This document shows positions 29,052 to 40,190 of a stretch of 64,000 nt of DNA, one piece after another. Origin of the DNA: Leguminivora glycinivorella (lineage: Eukaryota; Arthropoda; Insecta; Lepidoptera; Tortricidae); NCBI RefSeq assembly GCF_023078275.1, contig NC_062990.1:15143549-15207548 (forward strand). The letters are read 5' to 3'. The translations under genes and the position numbers were made by a program. The first letter of the stretch is position 1. The number at the start of each line of letters is the position of its first letter. Under the pieces are notes generated by a model, which was not told the DNA's origin, did not search any database, and was given only the letters and a program-made list of their open reading frames with translations.

Positions 29052-29205
29052 ACTATATTGTGGAAAATTATCGCTTGCTTCGTTTAAGTCTTGGTGGCTC
29101 AGTTGGCAGAGCGCTGGAGCGATCCAGAGGCCAGGAGTTCAAGTTTCACCCAAAGCAGTATTTTCCACTTTTAAATGAATTTTAAACCTAGTGGCATTTA
29201 TTGCA
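29052..29205 (+). mobile_element. tRNA-like cassette, third copy (damaged)
   Basis: GTGGAAAATTATCGCTTGCT, GTCTTGGTGGCTCAGTTGGC, anticodon arm CTGGAGCGATCCAG with a shortened loop, GAGTTCAAGTTTCACC, and ATTTTCCACTTTTAAATG, then the CCTAGTGGCAT tail. It shows that the conserved unit starts at GTGGAAAATT. Confidence 0.7.
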
Positions 29206-29299
29206 GATGTTTCTGCTTGTCAAAATTTAAACTTAGAAAGGCTTCAAGAAAGCGTGCAAAATCCCTTTTCTTTGGATCATACTGTTTACATATTTTAAA

Positions 29300-29440
29300 T
29301 TCACACCTCCAGCAGGACTCGAACCTGCGACCTCTGGCTTTGCCGGACCCATCCGCGCTCCCAACTACGCCACGGAGGCCTGCTGGATGTGTGCGAATTT
29401 ATCCATGCCTTCTCCTAAATTCTTAAACGCCTTAGGCTGG
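29300..29440 (-). mobile_element. SINE-E with tRNA-like head
   Basis: At 29305-29379 minus: acceptor GCCTCCG/TGGAGGT, A box GTGGCGTAGTTGGGAG and B box GGTTCGAGTCC. The anticodon arm does not pair in this copy. Facing copy at 29517, 140 bases away, in the opposite direction. Confidence 0.75.
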
Positions 29441-29516
29441 CATAGCAACATTAATCAGTAAGAACACATCTTAACAGGCACTGGTGTCTCAAGTTACATT
29501 GAGAATTACATTGATT

Positions 29517-29665
29517 CATGGCGCAGTCGGGAGTGCGGCTGGCTCCGGCAAAGCCAGAGGGCATAGGTTCGAGTCCTGCCGGAGGTGTGAATTTTTATAT
29601 TTTTCCTTTAATTTAAAAATATGTAATATCGCTCGCAGACGTTTCTGCATAATAAAAAACAAATC
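29517..29665 (+). mobile_element. SINE-E with tRNA-like head
   Basis: TGGCGCAGTCGGGAGTGCGG, anticodon-like stem TGGCT/AGCCA with loop CCGGCAA, B box GGTTCGAGTCCTGCC, then AATTTAAAAATATGTAATAT and GCTCGCAGACGTTTCTGCAT. Confidence 0.75.
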
Positions 29666-29945
29666 ATACTGTTTAATTTTTACTGCGCAAAGTCAGTGAC
29701 GTTTGAATGGAATACTGTGGCCGGCCCTAATTTTTACCCTTTATTTGTCCCCGTTTGTACACTGGCTTAGGGTTCCATGGGATTTGGTGTTTATGGGCTA
29801 AGTTGGATTGTAAGTATAGCTGATGTTAGTGCCAACGGGAATTAAATTACGAACACAGTACTTGTAGTCGCCTAGCAACCGTGTTTTCAATTGAAGGTAC
29901 CTCTATAGTGTACATTTTTTATTCTATTCTTCAGATCTATGAATT
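29666..29945. other. No recognised feature
   Basis: Unremarkable AT-rich spacer. Confidence 0.4.
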
Positions 29946-29947
29946 CA

Positions 29948-30178
29948 ATAACCACAAAATTAAAATTAAAAAAAAAACCCCCGACCGCGACATAGTAGAT
30001 CGATTTTCATGAAACATGGCTAAGAACACTCCCGATTAACTCAGCTTTCAGACAAAAAAACTAAATCTAAATCGGTTCATCTATTCGGGAGCTACGATGC
30101 CACAGACAGACAGACAAACAGACAGACAAGCAGACACGTCAAACTTATAACACCCCGTCGTTTTTTGCGTCGGGGGTT
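29948..30178 (-). repeat. Rep-A
   Basis: AACCACAAAATTAAAATT to CGTCGTTTTTTGCGTCGGGG. Together with the plus copy at 30214 it forms an inverted pair 35 bases apart. Confidence 0.8.
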
Positions 30179-30213
30179 AATTAATTCTCATAGAACATTT
30201 GAATTTCACGTCT

Positions 30214-30474
30214 TTTTTAACCCCCGACGCAAACACGAAGGGGTGTTATAAGTTTGACGTGTCTGCCTGTCTGTCTGTCTGTCTGTCTGTTAGTCTGTCT
30301 GTCTGAGTGTGTGTCTCTCTGTGGCATCGTAGCTTCCGAACGGATGAACCGATTCAGATTTTTTTTTCTGAAAGCTGAGTTAGTCGGGAGTGTTCTTAGC
30401 CATGTTTCATGAAAATCGGTCTATACTATGTCGCGGTCGGGGGTTCTTTTTCAATATTTTAATTTTGTTGTTAA
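30214..30474 (+). repeat. Rep-A
   Basis: TTTAACCCCCGACGCAAACA to TATTTTAATTTTGTTGTTAA, with (GTCT)n in the middle. Confidence 0.8.
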
Positions 30475-30705
30475 GTGATTTTAGTGCCAAGATTTGGCTG
30501 ACCGTTTATAATTGTAGCTTTAACTCATTAGTAGCGTAAAGAAGTTGCCAGCGCCATCTTTTGATCCACAGTTACACTACGTAGAGGCGAACAGTGCTTC
30601 GATGGAACGTTGTTAACGTTTCATTGATCTTAGCTAGTCAGTTCTGGCTTTTGGTCACAGATGGCGTTTTTATCTAAACGCGAAATTATCAAGAAAATAT
30701 TGGAC
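30475..30705. other. No recognised feature
   Basis: Non-repetitive within the window; no credible frame. Confidence 0.4.
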
Positions 30706-30897
30706 TTAAGATGAAAAGGACAAACACGACACGAGTTACGAATTCCCTGTTCGCACGTGTATCGTACGACGTTTTTCAGTACAGATCAAAAAATGAACCA
30801 CGTCTCGGACTAGTGCGTCAAGAGAGCACCATCTGTACAGATGTCGCCACTCGTTTTGAACTTCCTCTTTTCAGCACTTGTGTCGTAATGTACTATA
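30706..30897 (+). repeat. GATACAAGTGCG repeat, rearranged
   Basis: GTGTATCGTACGACGTTTTT, AGCACCATCTGTACAG and then the inverted start CGAACTTCCTCTTTTCAGCA-like sequence with CACTTGTGTCGTAATGTAC. Confidence 0.55.
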
Positions 30898-31230
30898 ATG
30901 CTTCATATTTTTGTTGCTAGGCTCTTTTCACCAGGAAAGTCACAAATGACATAAAACGTAAGTCAGTTATACCTACGATCGATTGCAGTTAGTGGCAGAA
31001 TGCCATTGTTTTCGCCTCATTACACACGGCAGATGGAATATAATAATGTTGATAATTAATGTTTGTCCTAATTTGAACAGACATGGTCTTTGTCATTTTG
31101 CGACGTCTTATTTTATGTCCGTGTAGTTTTATCCTTTATTTACATGTACATATTTTCATAATTACATGTCCGTATTGTCCGTGTATGATTTTGTAGATTT
31201 TGGTAAGTTAGGTAGGTATTTTTTTTGTGG
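30898..31230. other. No recognised feature
   Basis: AT-rich spacer with TGTCCGTGTATGATTTTG near 31176; no frame. Confidence 0.4.
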
Positions 31231-31456
31231 CGGCGGCACAGTATAATAAAGAGTACTATCGTACAGTATGGCCACTCCCGCTCCCCGCTAAAAGTGCCGC
31301 CCACCCTCTCTCGGTTACCTCACAGTTACCGCCTGTCAAAAACGCGAACAGTCGACCTGTCATATTTCACTCATACAAGCACAGTACGCGTTCACCTACA
31401 CGAGCTTAGACTGTGTGCTAGGAACGCGCCTCTTTCATATATTCGATCACCAGTGT
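31231..31456 (+). repeat. AAAGAGTACTATNGTACAG repeat, copy 2
   Basis: ACAGTATAATAAAGAGTACT to ATATATTCGATCACCAGTG, highly similar to 27787-28012. Confidence 0.65.
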
Positions 31457-31479
31457 CTGAGAGCTAAACTGTGAAATGA

Positions 31480-31670
31480 ACTCTCGACTGCGGTATTTCC
31501 GGACCGGTATGACCTTCAAAACTCCAAGAAAAGAGCGTACACCCATCAAAGGCCGGCAACGCACTTTCAACCCTTCTGGTGTTTCGGGTGTCCATAGGCG
31601 GCAGTGGTCGCTTACCATCAGATGACATGTCTGCTCGTTTGCCTCCTATCCTATCGCATAAAAACCCATT
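31480..31670 (+). pseudogene. LINE 3' end fragment (RT C-terminus)
   Basis: One phase reads FKTPRKERTPIKGRQRTFNP and SGVSGVHRRQWSLTIR before a stop, with GGCGGCAGTGGTCGCTTACC and CATCAGATGACATGTCTGCT as the start of the 3' UTR. This pattern is common at LINE protein ends in Lepidoptera. Upstream RT is absent. Confidence 0.55.
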
Positions 31671-31739
31671 CCTTAGACCTCTGGAACTAGAAGTAGCTCC
31701 TGAATGTTTTAGCAGACTACACTGATGCTGCATACTTAC

Positions 31740-32222
31740 CCTGCATGCGAGAAAAGCGGGACGGATTGCTTTGTTTATGAGATACTACACATTAGCAGCA
31801 GCTGTCTAAAGAAGCTAAGTACAGTCAACCAATTGGAACCCTAGGCCACTCTACAACCTTTTCAAAATGACAAGCTGTAAGAGATTTCTTACAATCGGAC
31901 TATAACGACACTATGACATAGTTCTACAGTAGCCTATGGTTCCAATTGGCTTACTCTACATACACATCAACAGCTACAAAGCAAAAAAAAATAACATTAA
32001 ACTGTAGCCTCCTTAAACTGACAACATTTTTTGTTAAGCGACTTTTTGAAAATAAAATGTGACTTAAAAGATTTTCCTAACATTGTATTGTACCTAATGT
32101 ACATATGACAGTCGTGGACCACAAACACTGTTTTGTTCGAAACTTCGGGATGTATAGTATAGTAAATTCATTATACGCGATATTTTCCGTTTGAATAGTT
32201 TTATTTCATAAAATTGTGAAGT
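31740..32222. other. No recognised feature
   Basis: TACAGTCAACCAATTGGAAC and CTAGGCCACT near 31820 resemble GTTCAGTCAACCAATTTGAA and CTAGGCCACTG near 33032, a low-grade dispersed repeat. Otherwise nothing. Confidence 0.4.
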
Positions 32223-32223
32223 A

Positions 32224-32329
32224 AGACTTATATTGACCGGGATATAGACCGTTATTACGTTTTTGATTTTTGTTGAGCTCCGTAGGTAAAAAAGGTAATC
32301 ACGGTCCATATCCCGGTCAATATAAGTCT
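32224..32329. repeat. Small hairpin element (106 bp)
   Basis: AGACTTATATTGACCGGGAT and ATAGACCGTTATTACG recur inverted as ACGGTCCATATCCCGGTCAA and TATAAGTCT; arms about 40 bases with few mismatches. Confidence 0.7.
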
Positions 32330-32718
32330 AACGAAAACAACCGTGAATCATTCAAAACTTTAACTGTAAAGTTGTCTTGTAACAAAACTGTAAATTTGAA
32401 TTTTTGAATTCGACTCCAGCTGCAGCGAATATTTTGGGAAAGGGTGGTATATCTCAATGAAAACCTTACCTAATCTGTGCCCCGGCCTTAATAATAAATT
32501 ATAAAGCATGCCTAACTGCTTAACTTTTAAACCGGCGCCATCTTCTTTTTTCTTTATGACCAATTCTTTCTCTAAACTGTAGTAAGTTGTGTCATTATTC
32601 TTAATTATTGGGCCTGATTTTTGTATTTATTATCTTTTTAAGTTTTTATGACATTTTAAGTTGTTGATTTGATCTAGTTAAAGCTTAGAAGGGTTTATTT
32701 TTTTTAGGGATATTTTGT
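32330..32718. other. No recognised feature
   Basis: No supported gene or repeat. Confidence 0.4.
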
Positions 32719-32832
32719 AATGAAAAGTGAACAGGCATCTTCTGGGCGAGCTCACTCCATCGTAGGCCACGTCTTTGCCTTTGGCTAGTCTTCTGTGGCC
32801 AAGAGTAAGCCCATTTATAAAAAAAAATAAAA
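32719..32832 (+). mobile_element. LINE 3' end fragment with poly-A tail
   Basis: GTGAACAGGCATCTTCTGGG, GAGCTCACTCCATCGTAGGC to GCCCATTTATAA and A-rich tail. A longer copy at 58262 includes the codons for TFKSRVNRHLLGELTPS. Confidence 0.6.
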
Positions 32833-33252
32833 AAAGGAATGTTTTTAATTTTTTTTTATTGTAAGTTTGGAACTTAGAAATCTTAAAATTTACTTAGTCT
32901 ATTTGAATTTAGTTTTGGGAAGTTTAAAATTAAAATATAAACTATTGACCAGACTATCGGAATATCGGTACATTTTTGAAAACTTAGTGCTGGTGCTAGA
33001 TGTAATAATTGCTGTTTATTGAATATACTTGTTCAGTCAACCAATTTGAATCCTAGGCCACTGTAGAACCTTTTCACAGTAAACGTCGAAGTGATTTCTT
33101 TGACAAGTAAAGCACGGAGTCAATAAGACAGCGTTCTAGCTAGAGTGACCTAGAATTGAAATTGGTTGTACATAGAATTGTTACAATATTTATAAAAATC
33201 CTCAATTTTACAATATACGCTGCAGTTTGTTCAGGGCCCGAGTTTCATAGTA
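32833..33252. other. No recognised feature
   Basis: AT-rich spacer. Confidence 0.4.
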
Positions 33253-33255
33253 TAA

Positions 33256-33600
33256 CCTAACCACAAAATTAACATACATACATACAACATACATACAATC
33301 ACGCCTGTGTCCCACGAAGGGGTAGGCAGAGCACATGAAACTACTTAGTCTTCAGTGCCACTCTTGGCAAATAAGGGGAATTAAAATTTTGAAAAACCCC
33401 CGACCGCGACATAGTAGACCGCTTTTCAATTTCATGAAACATGGCTAAGAACACTCCCGACTAACTCAGCTTTCAGACAAAAAAAACTAAATCTAAATCG
33501 GTTCATCCGTTCGGGAGCTACGATGCCACAGACAGACACACACACAGGCAGACAGACAAACAGACAGACAGACACACACATAGACAGACACGTCAAACTT
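33256..33600 (-). repeat. Rep-A interrupted by SINE-R
   Basis: CTAACCACAAAATTAA, the SINE at 33273-33378, then AATTAAAATTTTGAAAAACC to AGACACGTCAAACTTT. CACCCCGTCG at the far end is missing. Confidence 0.8.
33273..33378 (-). mobile_element. SINE-R, strongly 5'-truncated
   Basis: 106 bases inside Rep-A with the 6-base duplication AATTAA (33267-33272, 33379-33384). Confidence 0.85.
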
Positions 33601-34024
33601 TAAAAATCGAATTTAACATAAGTAATGTGAAACTAACACTGTGTCACTTTTAATTTCACTCTACCAAAATAACCAAAACCTACAAAAATATAAACACATC
33701 CCAACTACAAAATATCATTAAAAACTCGGAAAATCTTTTTCCACGCGGGTAAACACCGTGCTCGTTCATTTTTAATTAAATTGCAAAAACCAAATGACCG
33801 TGGAGTATCAATTTGATGATTGAATTTGTGTTGCAATGCGCCACTTACGTCCCCCGGCATGTTTTTTCAACACACTTGCTCGTAACGTGGATTTTACTGA
33901 ACCGTTATTAGGCTGAGAATCCTAGATATTACACATGCGTGTTTTTTTTTTCATTATAATAAATTATGCACTAATGCGCAAAGAATGATATGATAACGGA
34001 TCCCTTTCTTTTTTTGATATGATT
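33601..34024. other. No recognised feature
   Basis: AT-rich spacer without frames. Confidence 0.4.
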
Positions 34025-34036
34025 GAAAGTCATAAT

Positions 34037-34605
34037 CCTCCTCCTTGCATTATCCCAGCATTTGCCACGGCTAATGGGAGCCTGGGGTCCGCTTTGACAA
34101 CTAATCCCAAGATTTGGCGTAGGCACTAGTTTTTACGAAAGCGACTGCCATCTGACCTTCCAACCCGAAGGGTAAACTAGACCTTATTGGAATTAGTCCG
34201 GTTTCCTCACCAAAGAGCGACTGGCAAATGGGCGAATCAACTTTTTGACCGACTCAAATCTGTCCGCACATTCTTAACATAGTTGTGAAATTTGACCCTT
34301 AAATAATGAATTTTATTGGTATTTTTCACTTTACCCTGTATATTAAAACATAACCCTAACTGTTAAATCCAATAAACAGAAACTTTGTTCATTAGAAGTT
34401 CGATTTCTTGGTAACTCCAGAGACATTTTGAGTAACGCCAGAGACACCAAAAATATCGGTCAAAAAGTTGATTCGCCCAAATATCAAATGACAATTCGCA
34501 CATAAATTCCGAAAAGCTCATTGGTCCGAACCGAGGTTTGAACCCACGACCTCCGGAACGAAAGTCGCACGTACTTACCGCTAGGCTACCAGCGCTTCCA
34601 AGTAC
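34037..34605 (-). mobile_element. SINE-C, full length, interrupted
   Basis: Flanks AAAGTCATAAT (34026-34036) and AAAGTCGTAAT (34606-34616), 11 bases with one mismatch. The tRNA-like head (AGCGCTGGTAGCCTAGCGGT, B box GGTTCAAACCTCGG) is complete. Removing the 249-bp insertion and its 4-base duplication leaves about 316 bp. Confidence 0.85.
34230..34478. mobile_element. 249-bp inverted-repeat element with AAAT duplication
   Basis: Termini GGGCGAATCAACTTTTTGAC and the perfect complement at the right (23 bases). AAAT at 34226-34229 and 34479-34482 reconstructs the SINE-C sequence GGCAAATATCAAATG exactly. No frame. The superfamily is not assigned. Confidence 0.85.
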
Positions 34606-34687
34606 AAAGTCGTAATGTAATGATTGCCAGATTATCATTAGTCATAATTTGTAAAATGTTAACTTTCTCAGAGTTTTCTTAAATTTG

Positions 34688-34881
34688 CTCCATACAAACT
34701 TCCACCCCCCATTTTAGGGAAGTGGGCAGTTAGAAAGAAACAAAAAGTAGCCTATGTCACTCTCCATCCCTTTAACTATCTCCACTTAAAAAACTTACGT
34801 CAATTCGTCGCTCCGTTTTGCCACGGAAGACGGACAAGCGGACACACACACTTTCCCATTTATAATCTTAAGTATGTATGG
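34688..34881 (-). mobile_element. Helitron fragment
   Basis: CTCCATACAAACTTCCACCC, GTAGCCTATGTCACTCTCCA to CTTTCCCATTTATAATC and ATGGA; the CTAG end is missing. Confidence 0.65.
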
Positions 34882-35065
34882 ATATGAAATCTGTGAATAT
34901 TACATAGCCAAATTGTCGGTAATATTACCGAGTAACATTGTAATATCACGGGGTTGAAATGAATCGCGCCGCAATCGCTCTCGATCGCCTAATCAGGCGC
35001 AAGCCCATTCTTGATATTACAACGTAGACTTAGGGTTGTCACTTTTATCAAATATGAAGTGAATA

Positions 35066-35205
35066 ACCTAATCACAAAATTAAAATTTTGAAAAAAAACC
35101 CCGACCGCGACATAGTGGACCGAATTTCATGAAACATGGCTAAGAACACTCCCGACTAACTCAGCTTTCAGACAAAAAAAAAAACTATCTAAATCAATTT
35201 CAATC
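35066..35205 (-). repeat. Rep-A, 5' half
   Basis: CTAATCACAAAATTAAAATT to TAACTCAGCTTTCAGACAAA; turns directly into an inverted copy. Confidence 0.75.
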
Positions 35206-35214
35206 AAAAAAATG

Positions 35215-35428
35215 TCTATCTGTCAGAATCTGCCTGTTTGTCTGTCTGTCTGTGTGTGTGTGTCTGTATGTGGCATCGTAGCTCTCGAAAGGATGAACCG
35301 ATTTTGATTTCGTTTTTTTGTCTGAAAGCTGAGTTAGTCGGGAGTGTTCTTAGCCACGTTTCATGAAAATCGGTATACTATGTCGCGGTCGGGGGTTTTT
35401 TAAAAATTTTAATTTTGTGGTTAGGTTA
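35215..35428 (+). repeat. Rep-A, 3' half
   Basis: GTCTGTCTGTCTGTG to TTTTAATTTTGTGGTTAGGT. With 35066-35205 it makes a head-to-head palindrome of about 360 bp. Confidence 0.75.
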
Positions 35429-35778
35429 TTAATTCTACACGAGTGCCAACCCTAGCGACGCCGTCAGGCGTCCAAATTGCACAATCCGTGGATCTCACAA
35501 ATATTGTTATTACATTGTGTTTGTATGAATTCTTTTATTCCTCAAATATGGAAGCATGATATTACCGAACATGTGAGTTATGGGTTTTGTGTTTGTGCGG
35601 TTTCGTTATTTATGACGTTATGGGAGGTTATAGCTACTGGTTCTACTATATAGCAAATCCAAGCTAACTATGCAATGATTTTACTACAATTTTGACATTG
35701 CGAGCTGTATACTAGCATGATTTGAATCTTAGATACCTATAAAGTTAACTAATAAATTATTTTATACCTTTAAACAAG
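35429..35778. other. No recognised feature
   Basis: Single-copy-looking AT-rich DNA; no supported frame. Confidence 0.4.
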
Positions 35779-35965
35779 CAATTCATGTATATTTATTTAT
35801 TTATTTATACTGACGATCTCGGAAACCGTTCTAACGATTTCGCTGAAATTTGTTATATGGGGGTTTTCGGGGGTGAAAAATCGATCTAGCGTAGCCTAAG
35901 ATCCCGGAAAACGCGAATATTCGAGTTTTCATGCGTTTTTCTTTCGCGTGCTCGACGACACACGT
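35779..35965 (-). repeat. GCTTCGCTCGG repeat, partial
   Basis: AAGCAATTCATGTATATTTA, CTGACGATCTCGGAAACCGT, GGGGGTTTTCGGGGGTGAAA, CGCGAATATTCGAGTTTTC and ATGCGTTTTTCTTTCGCGTG. Confidence 0.65.
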
Positions 35966-36049
35966 GCGAAAAGGTAATTAGTTTGTATATCGTGTCGATT
36001 TAAAACACTCTCCTCTGTCGTGTTATAATTGATAGCAACTTTACTAATT

Positions 36050-36345
36050 TCGAACTTCTTATTTGCGCACTTGTATCGTAACAATAAACACTTTCAAGTA
36101 CCTAAACTTGGCTCACGAGATAACCGCCATGTGGGATGTTGAATCAACGATCATTGTTCCGATAGTCGTTTCAGCGAACGGTCTCGACCAACATCTTAAG
36201 ACTCTCGCTAGGTGGCTGGATCAAGGGCCAGATGCAGAAGGCGGTGATCTTGGACACGGCGCGGATAGTCCGACGGTTCCTCTCTCTGCAGCCCTAACCA
36301 CCGGCAGCTTGGGCCCTGCCCCGCTGCTGGCGGCACCCTAGGTTA
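36050..36345 (+). pseudogene. Non-LTR retrotransposon C-terminal fragment (frameshifted)
   Basis: One phase reads KYLNLAHEITAMWDVESTII and VPIVVSANGLDQHLKTLA. The next phase continues GGWIKGQMQKAVILDTARIV and RRFLSLQP to a stop near 36290. The K-Y-x-D/N-L-A...MW...IIP(I/V)V.(S/G)A.G block followed by QK...D.A.I.R is the tail of a non-LTR RT protein family. The host-gene reading of the 92-codon frame 36063-36341 is rejected, since its end is Ala/Gly/Pro-rich out-of-phase sequence. Position 36050-36090 also overlaps a GATACAAGTGCG repeat end. Confidence 0.6.
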
Positions 36346-37405
36346 GGTTTTTTATAATATGTTTATATGTTTTTATAGTTTTGTAAATGATTTTATTTTT
36401 ATATATATATTGTAAAATGCCCAGCCTAAGAAGGAAAATAAATACTGAGAATAAACGCTTTCAAAATTCATAGACTCACTTAGAATACTTTTTACATGTC
36501 TATAATTTTGGTATACTATACATACATACATATTTGCATACATACATACGTTTCTGTGAGCTGGAACTGCATTGCGATTCATCAGTTGGGCGACTATTGT
36601 TTTCGGGTGTGAGGTCATGATGCCAGGGGAAAAGATTAATATGGATATGCCCCATTATTTTATTAATACGGTTTTTTTTACTAGCCGCAATTAATAGGGT
36701 TTAAAATGTTGAGAAATTGGTATGATTTTTAATCGGTAAAACAATGCATTCTCACATAGTATATCAACAATATTAACAAATTTAATTGAAATGTACCGTC
36801 AACTGGGGTGACTTTAGGAAAATTTGGGGTTACTTTGATGGTATTAGAGCGGCTTTAAAGTTAACATTATTCGTTATTTACTGAAACTGTTCATGTAACT
36901 AGTTAGATCAATAAATATTCTTGTACATATACCATAGAGAATCGCGAATTTACTTACAGTATGACTTTAAAACTAAATTTTCAAAGTCGCCCCTGCGTTT
37001 TAAAGCTATCCCGGTTAACGGTATAGAGGTATAAAGGATAATTTTTAGACGGCTTAAGTACGTAATAGTAAAAGTAATGTAGAAATATCGCATAATCTTG
37101 GAAATTATTAAAAACAAGCCAAAGAACAAACCATTGAAGGTATTTTTCAGTATGTACACATGGCGCTATTTTTCCGTACTAGTGCAAGAAGTGACATAGA
37201 CAATATAGACATAGACATAGACATAAAAGACGTTCATCAATAAAATTATTTAACAGCAATTAAATTAAGATTAATACAATTTCAGTCTAATTATAATTTC
37301 TAATATTTAATTGAAAGATGCATTCATTGATTATATTACATTTGATATGTCATTTAGATTTGTTAATTTGATTTTATACAGAATTATTATTTTATTCTAA
37401 TATAA
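36346..37405. other. AT-rich spacer, no recognised feature
   Basis: Small ACATAC runs near 36520 and a duplicated GACATAGACATAGACATA near 37195; no gene seen in 1 kb. Confidence 0.45.
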
Positions 37406-37409
37406 GTTA

Positions 37410-37795
37410 TTTGGTAGTGGTTCACGAATGTACCTCTCTCCCTTCGATCGTGTTTTAAATCGACAAGAGTTACGAATTTCCTTTTCGCACGTATATCGTA
37501 CGACGTTTTCCGTACAGGCGGCCTTCTGAAGTTCCGACGTGACAAGAAATAAGCCACTTTGTGCACTAGTGCGTAAAAAAACACCATCTGTACTGAAATA
37601 GTACATTACGATACAAGTGCGTAAAAGAGGAAGTTCGAAATCGACACGAGTTACGAATTTCCTTTTTGCACGTGTATCGTACGACGTTTTTCAGTACAGA
37701 TGGCACTCCGAAGTTTCGACCTGGCATATAATGAACCACTTCTCGCACTAGTGCGTAAAAAAAAACACCATCTGTACTGAAAATAATATTAAGTC
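37410..37795 (-). repeat. GATACAAGTGCG repeat, two tandem copies
   Basis: TTACGAATTTCCTTTTCGCA to CACCATCTGTACTGAAATAG, then GTACATTACGATACAAGTGC and a second copy to ACACCATCTGTACTGAAAAT. Three overlapping minus-strand frames arise from the duplication and are not genes. Confidence 0.65.
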
Positions 37796-38242
37796 TTATC
37801 CACATTATGCTTTCGGACTTGATGACAATTAAACGCGTCGAACGGGCGAATAAAAACAAATTGTAACGAGACCTATTATGCGCTGTGCATACACAGTGTG
37901 CTGGTCTATTCACAATTTGTAGTATACACCGTGTGTATTTTAGTTCACAATAAACACTGTAGGTAGGTATTTTCAGAACTTCTCAGAATTTGTTGTGTTT
38001 TCTCAGAATGTATGTATTCTATTCACAATCATAGCATACACCCTGTGCATTTTCGAAAGACCGTTGTAGTAGTCTTAGGCCGATAGTCCACTATCATATG
38101 TTTATCGTAGAAACATGATCATAGGCAACATGTCGTCCTTTTTCTTGCATTGTATAAGGTGAAAAAGTGAATACATCTTTTTGTAGTCGACTGTACTTGT
38201 CAAAGCGTGACGGATACATTATCCACTTCGATAAGTGATATA
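37796..38242. other. No recognised feature
   Basis: ATTCACAAT, TATACACC and TGTGCAT words recur loosely (37900-38060), suggesting a decayed internal repeat; no frame. Confidence 0.35.
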
Positions 38243-38468
38243 ACCTAACCACAAAATTAAAATTTTGAAAAAACCCCCGACCGCGACATAGACGATTTTC
38301 ATGAAACATGGCTAAGAACACTCCCAACTAACTTAGCTTTCAGACAAAAAAAAACTAAATCTAAATCGGTTCATCCGTTCGGGAGCTACGATGCCACAGA
38401 CAGACACACACACAGACAGACAGACACGTCAAATTTATAACACCCCGTCGTTTTTGCGTCGGGGGTTA
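38243..38468 (-). repeat. Rep-A
   Basis: CTAACCACAAAATTAAAATT to ACACCCCGTCGTTTTTGCGT. Confidence 0.8.
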
Positions 38469-39097
38469 AAAAATTACATACAAAGTCCTTAACTAGCAAT
38501 ATCGTATTACGATTTCATGATAACCACATAGCTCACCTAAAGCTATCAAAAACCCTTACTCACTATCCGGATACCCGGTATATCCGGACGGAAACCCGGA
38601 TAGGTAATTATTAGCGATTTTATCAATTCGCCATTTTGTCCGGGTGTAATTGGCATAATTATGCGACCCGTGCCGGAATGTACCGCAAAAACGTGAGGCA
38701 CAGTGAATTTAGTACGCACAGTAGACCCGTTCTTACGATAAGTTTTGACGTGTTAGACTACGTTACTCGATAGAATAAACGTTACTGAAAATGTCATTGA
38801 GTATTTTATAATTTTAAGCACAATTTTTTATGAATCGCCTATGGTTATTTGTAGCTACTTTACTGACAACAAACCATCCAATTCCTACAAAATCTTTACT
38901 TGATTTCAGAAGTAAAAGACTCCTATAAACGATTTTTGGTATGCAATATCAAATGAATACTGGATATCAATTTTTTTCAGTTAGTTGAATATCTCGCCCA
39001 ATCCGCAATGTTCGCTGTTAAACTTTCCAACTGTCATACTTTTCAATTTTGTTATCAAAAAAATAATTAAACAGACTGTACTTAATGGAAGTGTCTT
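38469..39097. other. No recognised feature
   Basis: A few CCGGATA words near 38575 (ATCCGGATACCCGGTATATC); no gene. Confidence 0.4.
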
Positions 39098-39100
39098 TTA

Positions 39101-39229
39101 CGCCGTGGCTTGCGTGGGCGACGGTCGCGCGACGACGATGCGACGCATACGAAATCAAACCTTATCGATATGGAAGTATGAGACGCGACGGCGACGGTCG
39201 CACGACCGTCGCCCACGCAAGACACGGCG
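39101..39229. mobile_element. MITE-H1 copy 2 (129 bp, TTA duplication)
   Basis: TTA at 39098-39100 and 39230-39232. Shortest length class, with one CGCGCGAC unit in each arm. Confidence 0.85.
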
Positions 39230-39602
39230 TTACAGTCCGTAAAGGGGATTAAACTGTCGATTTAAAATGATACGCAGGGAATAAAGTTCAGTTATATTTA
39301 TATAGATAACGAAATGTATTACAATAGGACAGTTAATCTGCCCCACCCTGTATTTACAGCGTAAAAATTAAATTAATTTCATTCAACGGTTATACTAATT
39401 CAGCTCAGGGTACTTAAATAGCCAAATGCAAAAACGCTTACGATAATATAGCTATCTCTATCGCTCTTCAGAGTCAGACTGCGTTTCGATCGGCGGCTAG
39501 CGACCAGTCAACGATTGTCTGGATAGACCGACAGAACAATATGCCACGAGCGAGCGGAGATGCATGGCATAATATGAGTAGAAAGAAAGCCGGACACGCC
39601 AG

Positions 39603-39822
39603 CAGTGATACACCTCGGACACTGGCGAACAAATATATGAAAGAGGCGCGTTCCTAGCACACAGTCTAAGCTCATGTAGGTGAACGCGTACTATGCTTCT
39701 ATGACTGAAATATTTTGACAGGCGGTAACTGTGAAGCAACCGAGAGCGGGTGGGCAGCACTTTCAGCGGGGAGCGGGATTGGCCATACTGTACGATAGTA
39801 CTCTTTATTATACTGTACCAGT
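39603..39822 (-). repeat. AAAGAGTACTATNGTACAG repeat, copy 3
   Basis: Inverted relative to 27787 and 31231. It follows a diverged GCCGAATGGCA-element remnant (39440-39525, CTATCTCTATCGCTCTTCAG). Confidence 0.65.
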
Positions 39823-39862
39823 GACTAGGTATGTCAGTGTTAATGTGTCAACCTCGCGGTAA

Positions 39863-39991
39863 CGCCGTGTCTTGCGTGGGCGACGGTCGCGCGACCGTCG
39901 CCGTCGCGTCTCATACTTCCATATCGATAAGGTTTGATTTCGTATGCGTCGCATCGCCGTCGCGCGACCGTCGCCCACGCAAGCCACGGCG
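39863..39991. mobile_element. MITE-H1 copy 3 (129 bp, TAA duplication)
   Basis: TAA at 39860-39862 and 39992-39994. Same length as copy 2 but opposite in its core (CATCGCCG to the right). Confidence 0.85.
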
Positions 39992-40190
39992 TAAGGGTAC
40001 CAACAAATCTTGCCTACTGTGTCACGATCCACTGTGTCCCCATATATTAATATAAAAGCGAGTGTCCGAGCTGAGTAATTGCGTTTCAGCAAAATGACAT
40101 GTAAAAGTTTGCTTTTAAAAGTTTTACACTGGACAACAGGCAGTTTTTGAGCGATCGACGGAAAAATGTGTATGTATATGTATGTATGTA
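39992..40190. other. No recognised feature
   Basis: Short spacer. Confidence 0.4.

Noticed and set aside
36063..36341. 92-codon frame as a host gene
   Set aside because: Its first half matches a LINE protein tail and the second half is out of phase with that protein's continuation.
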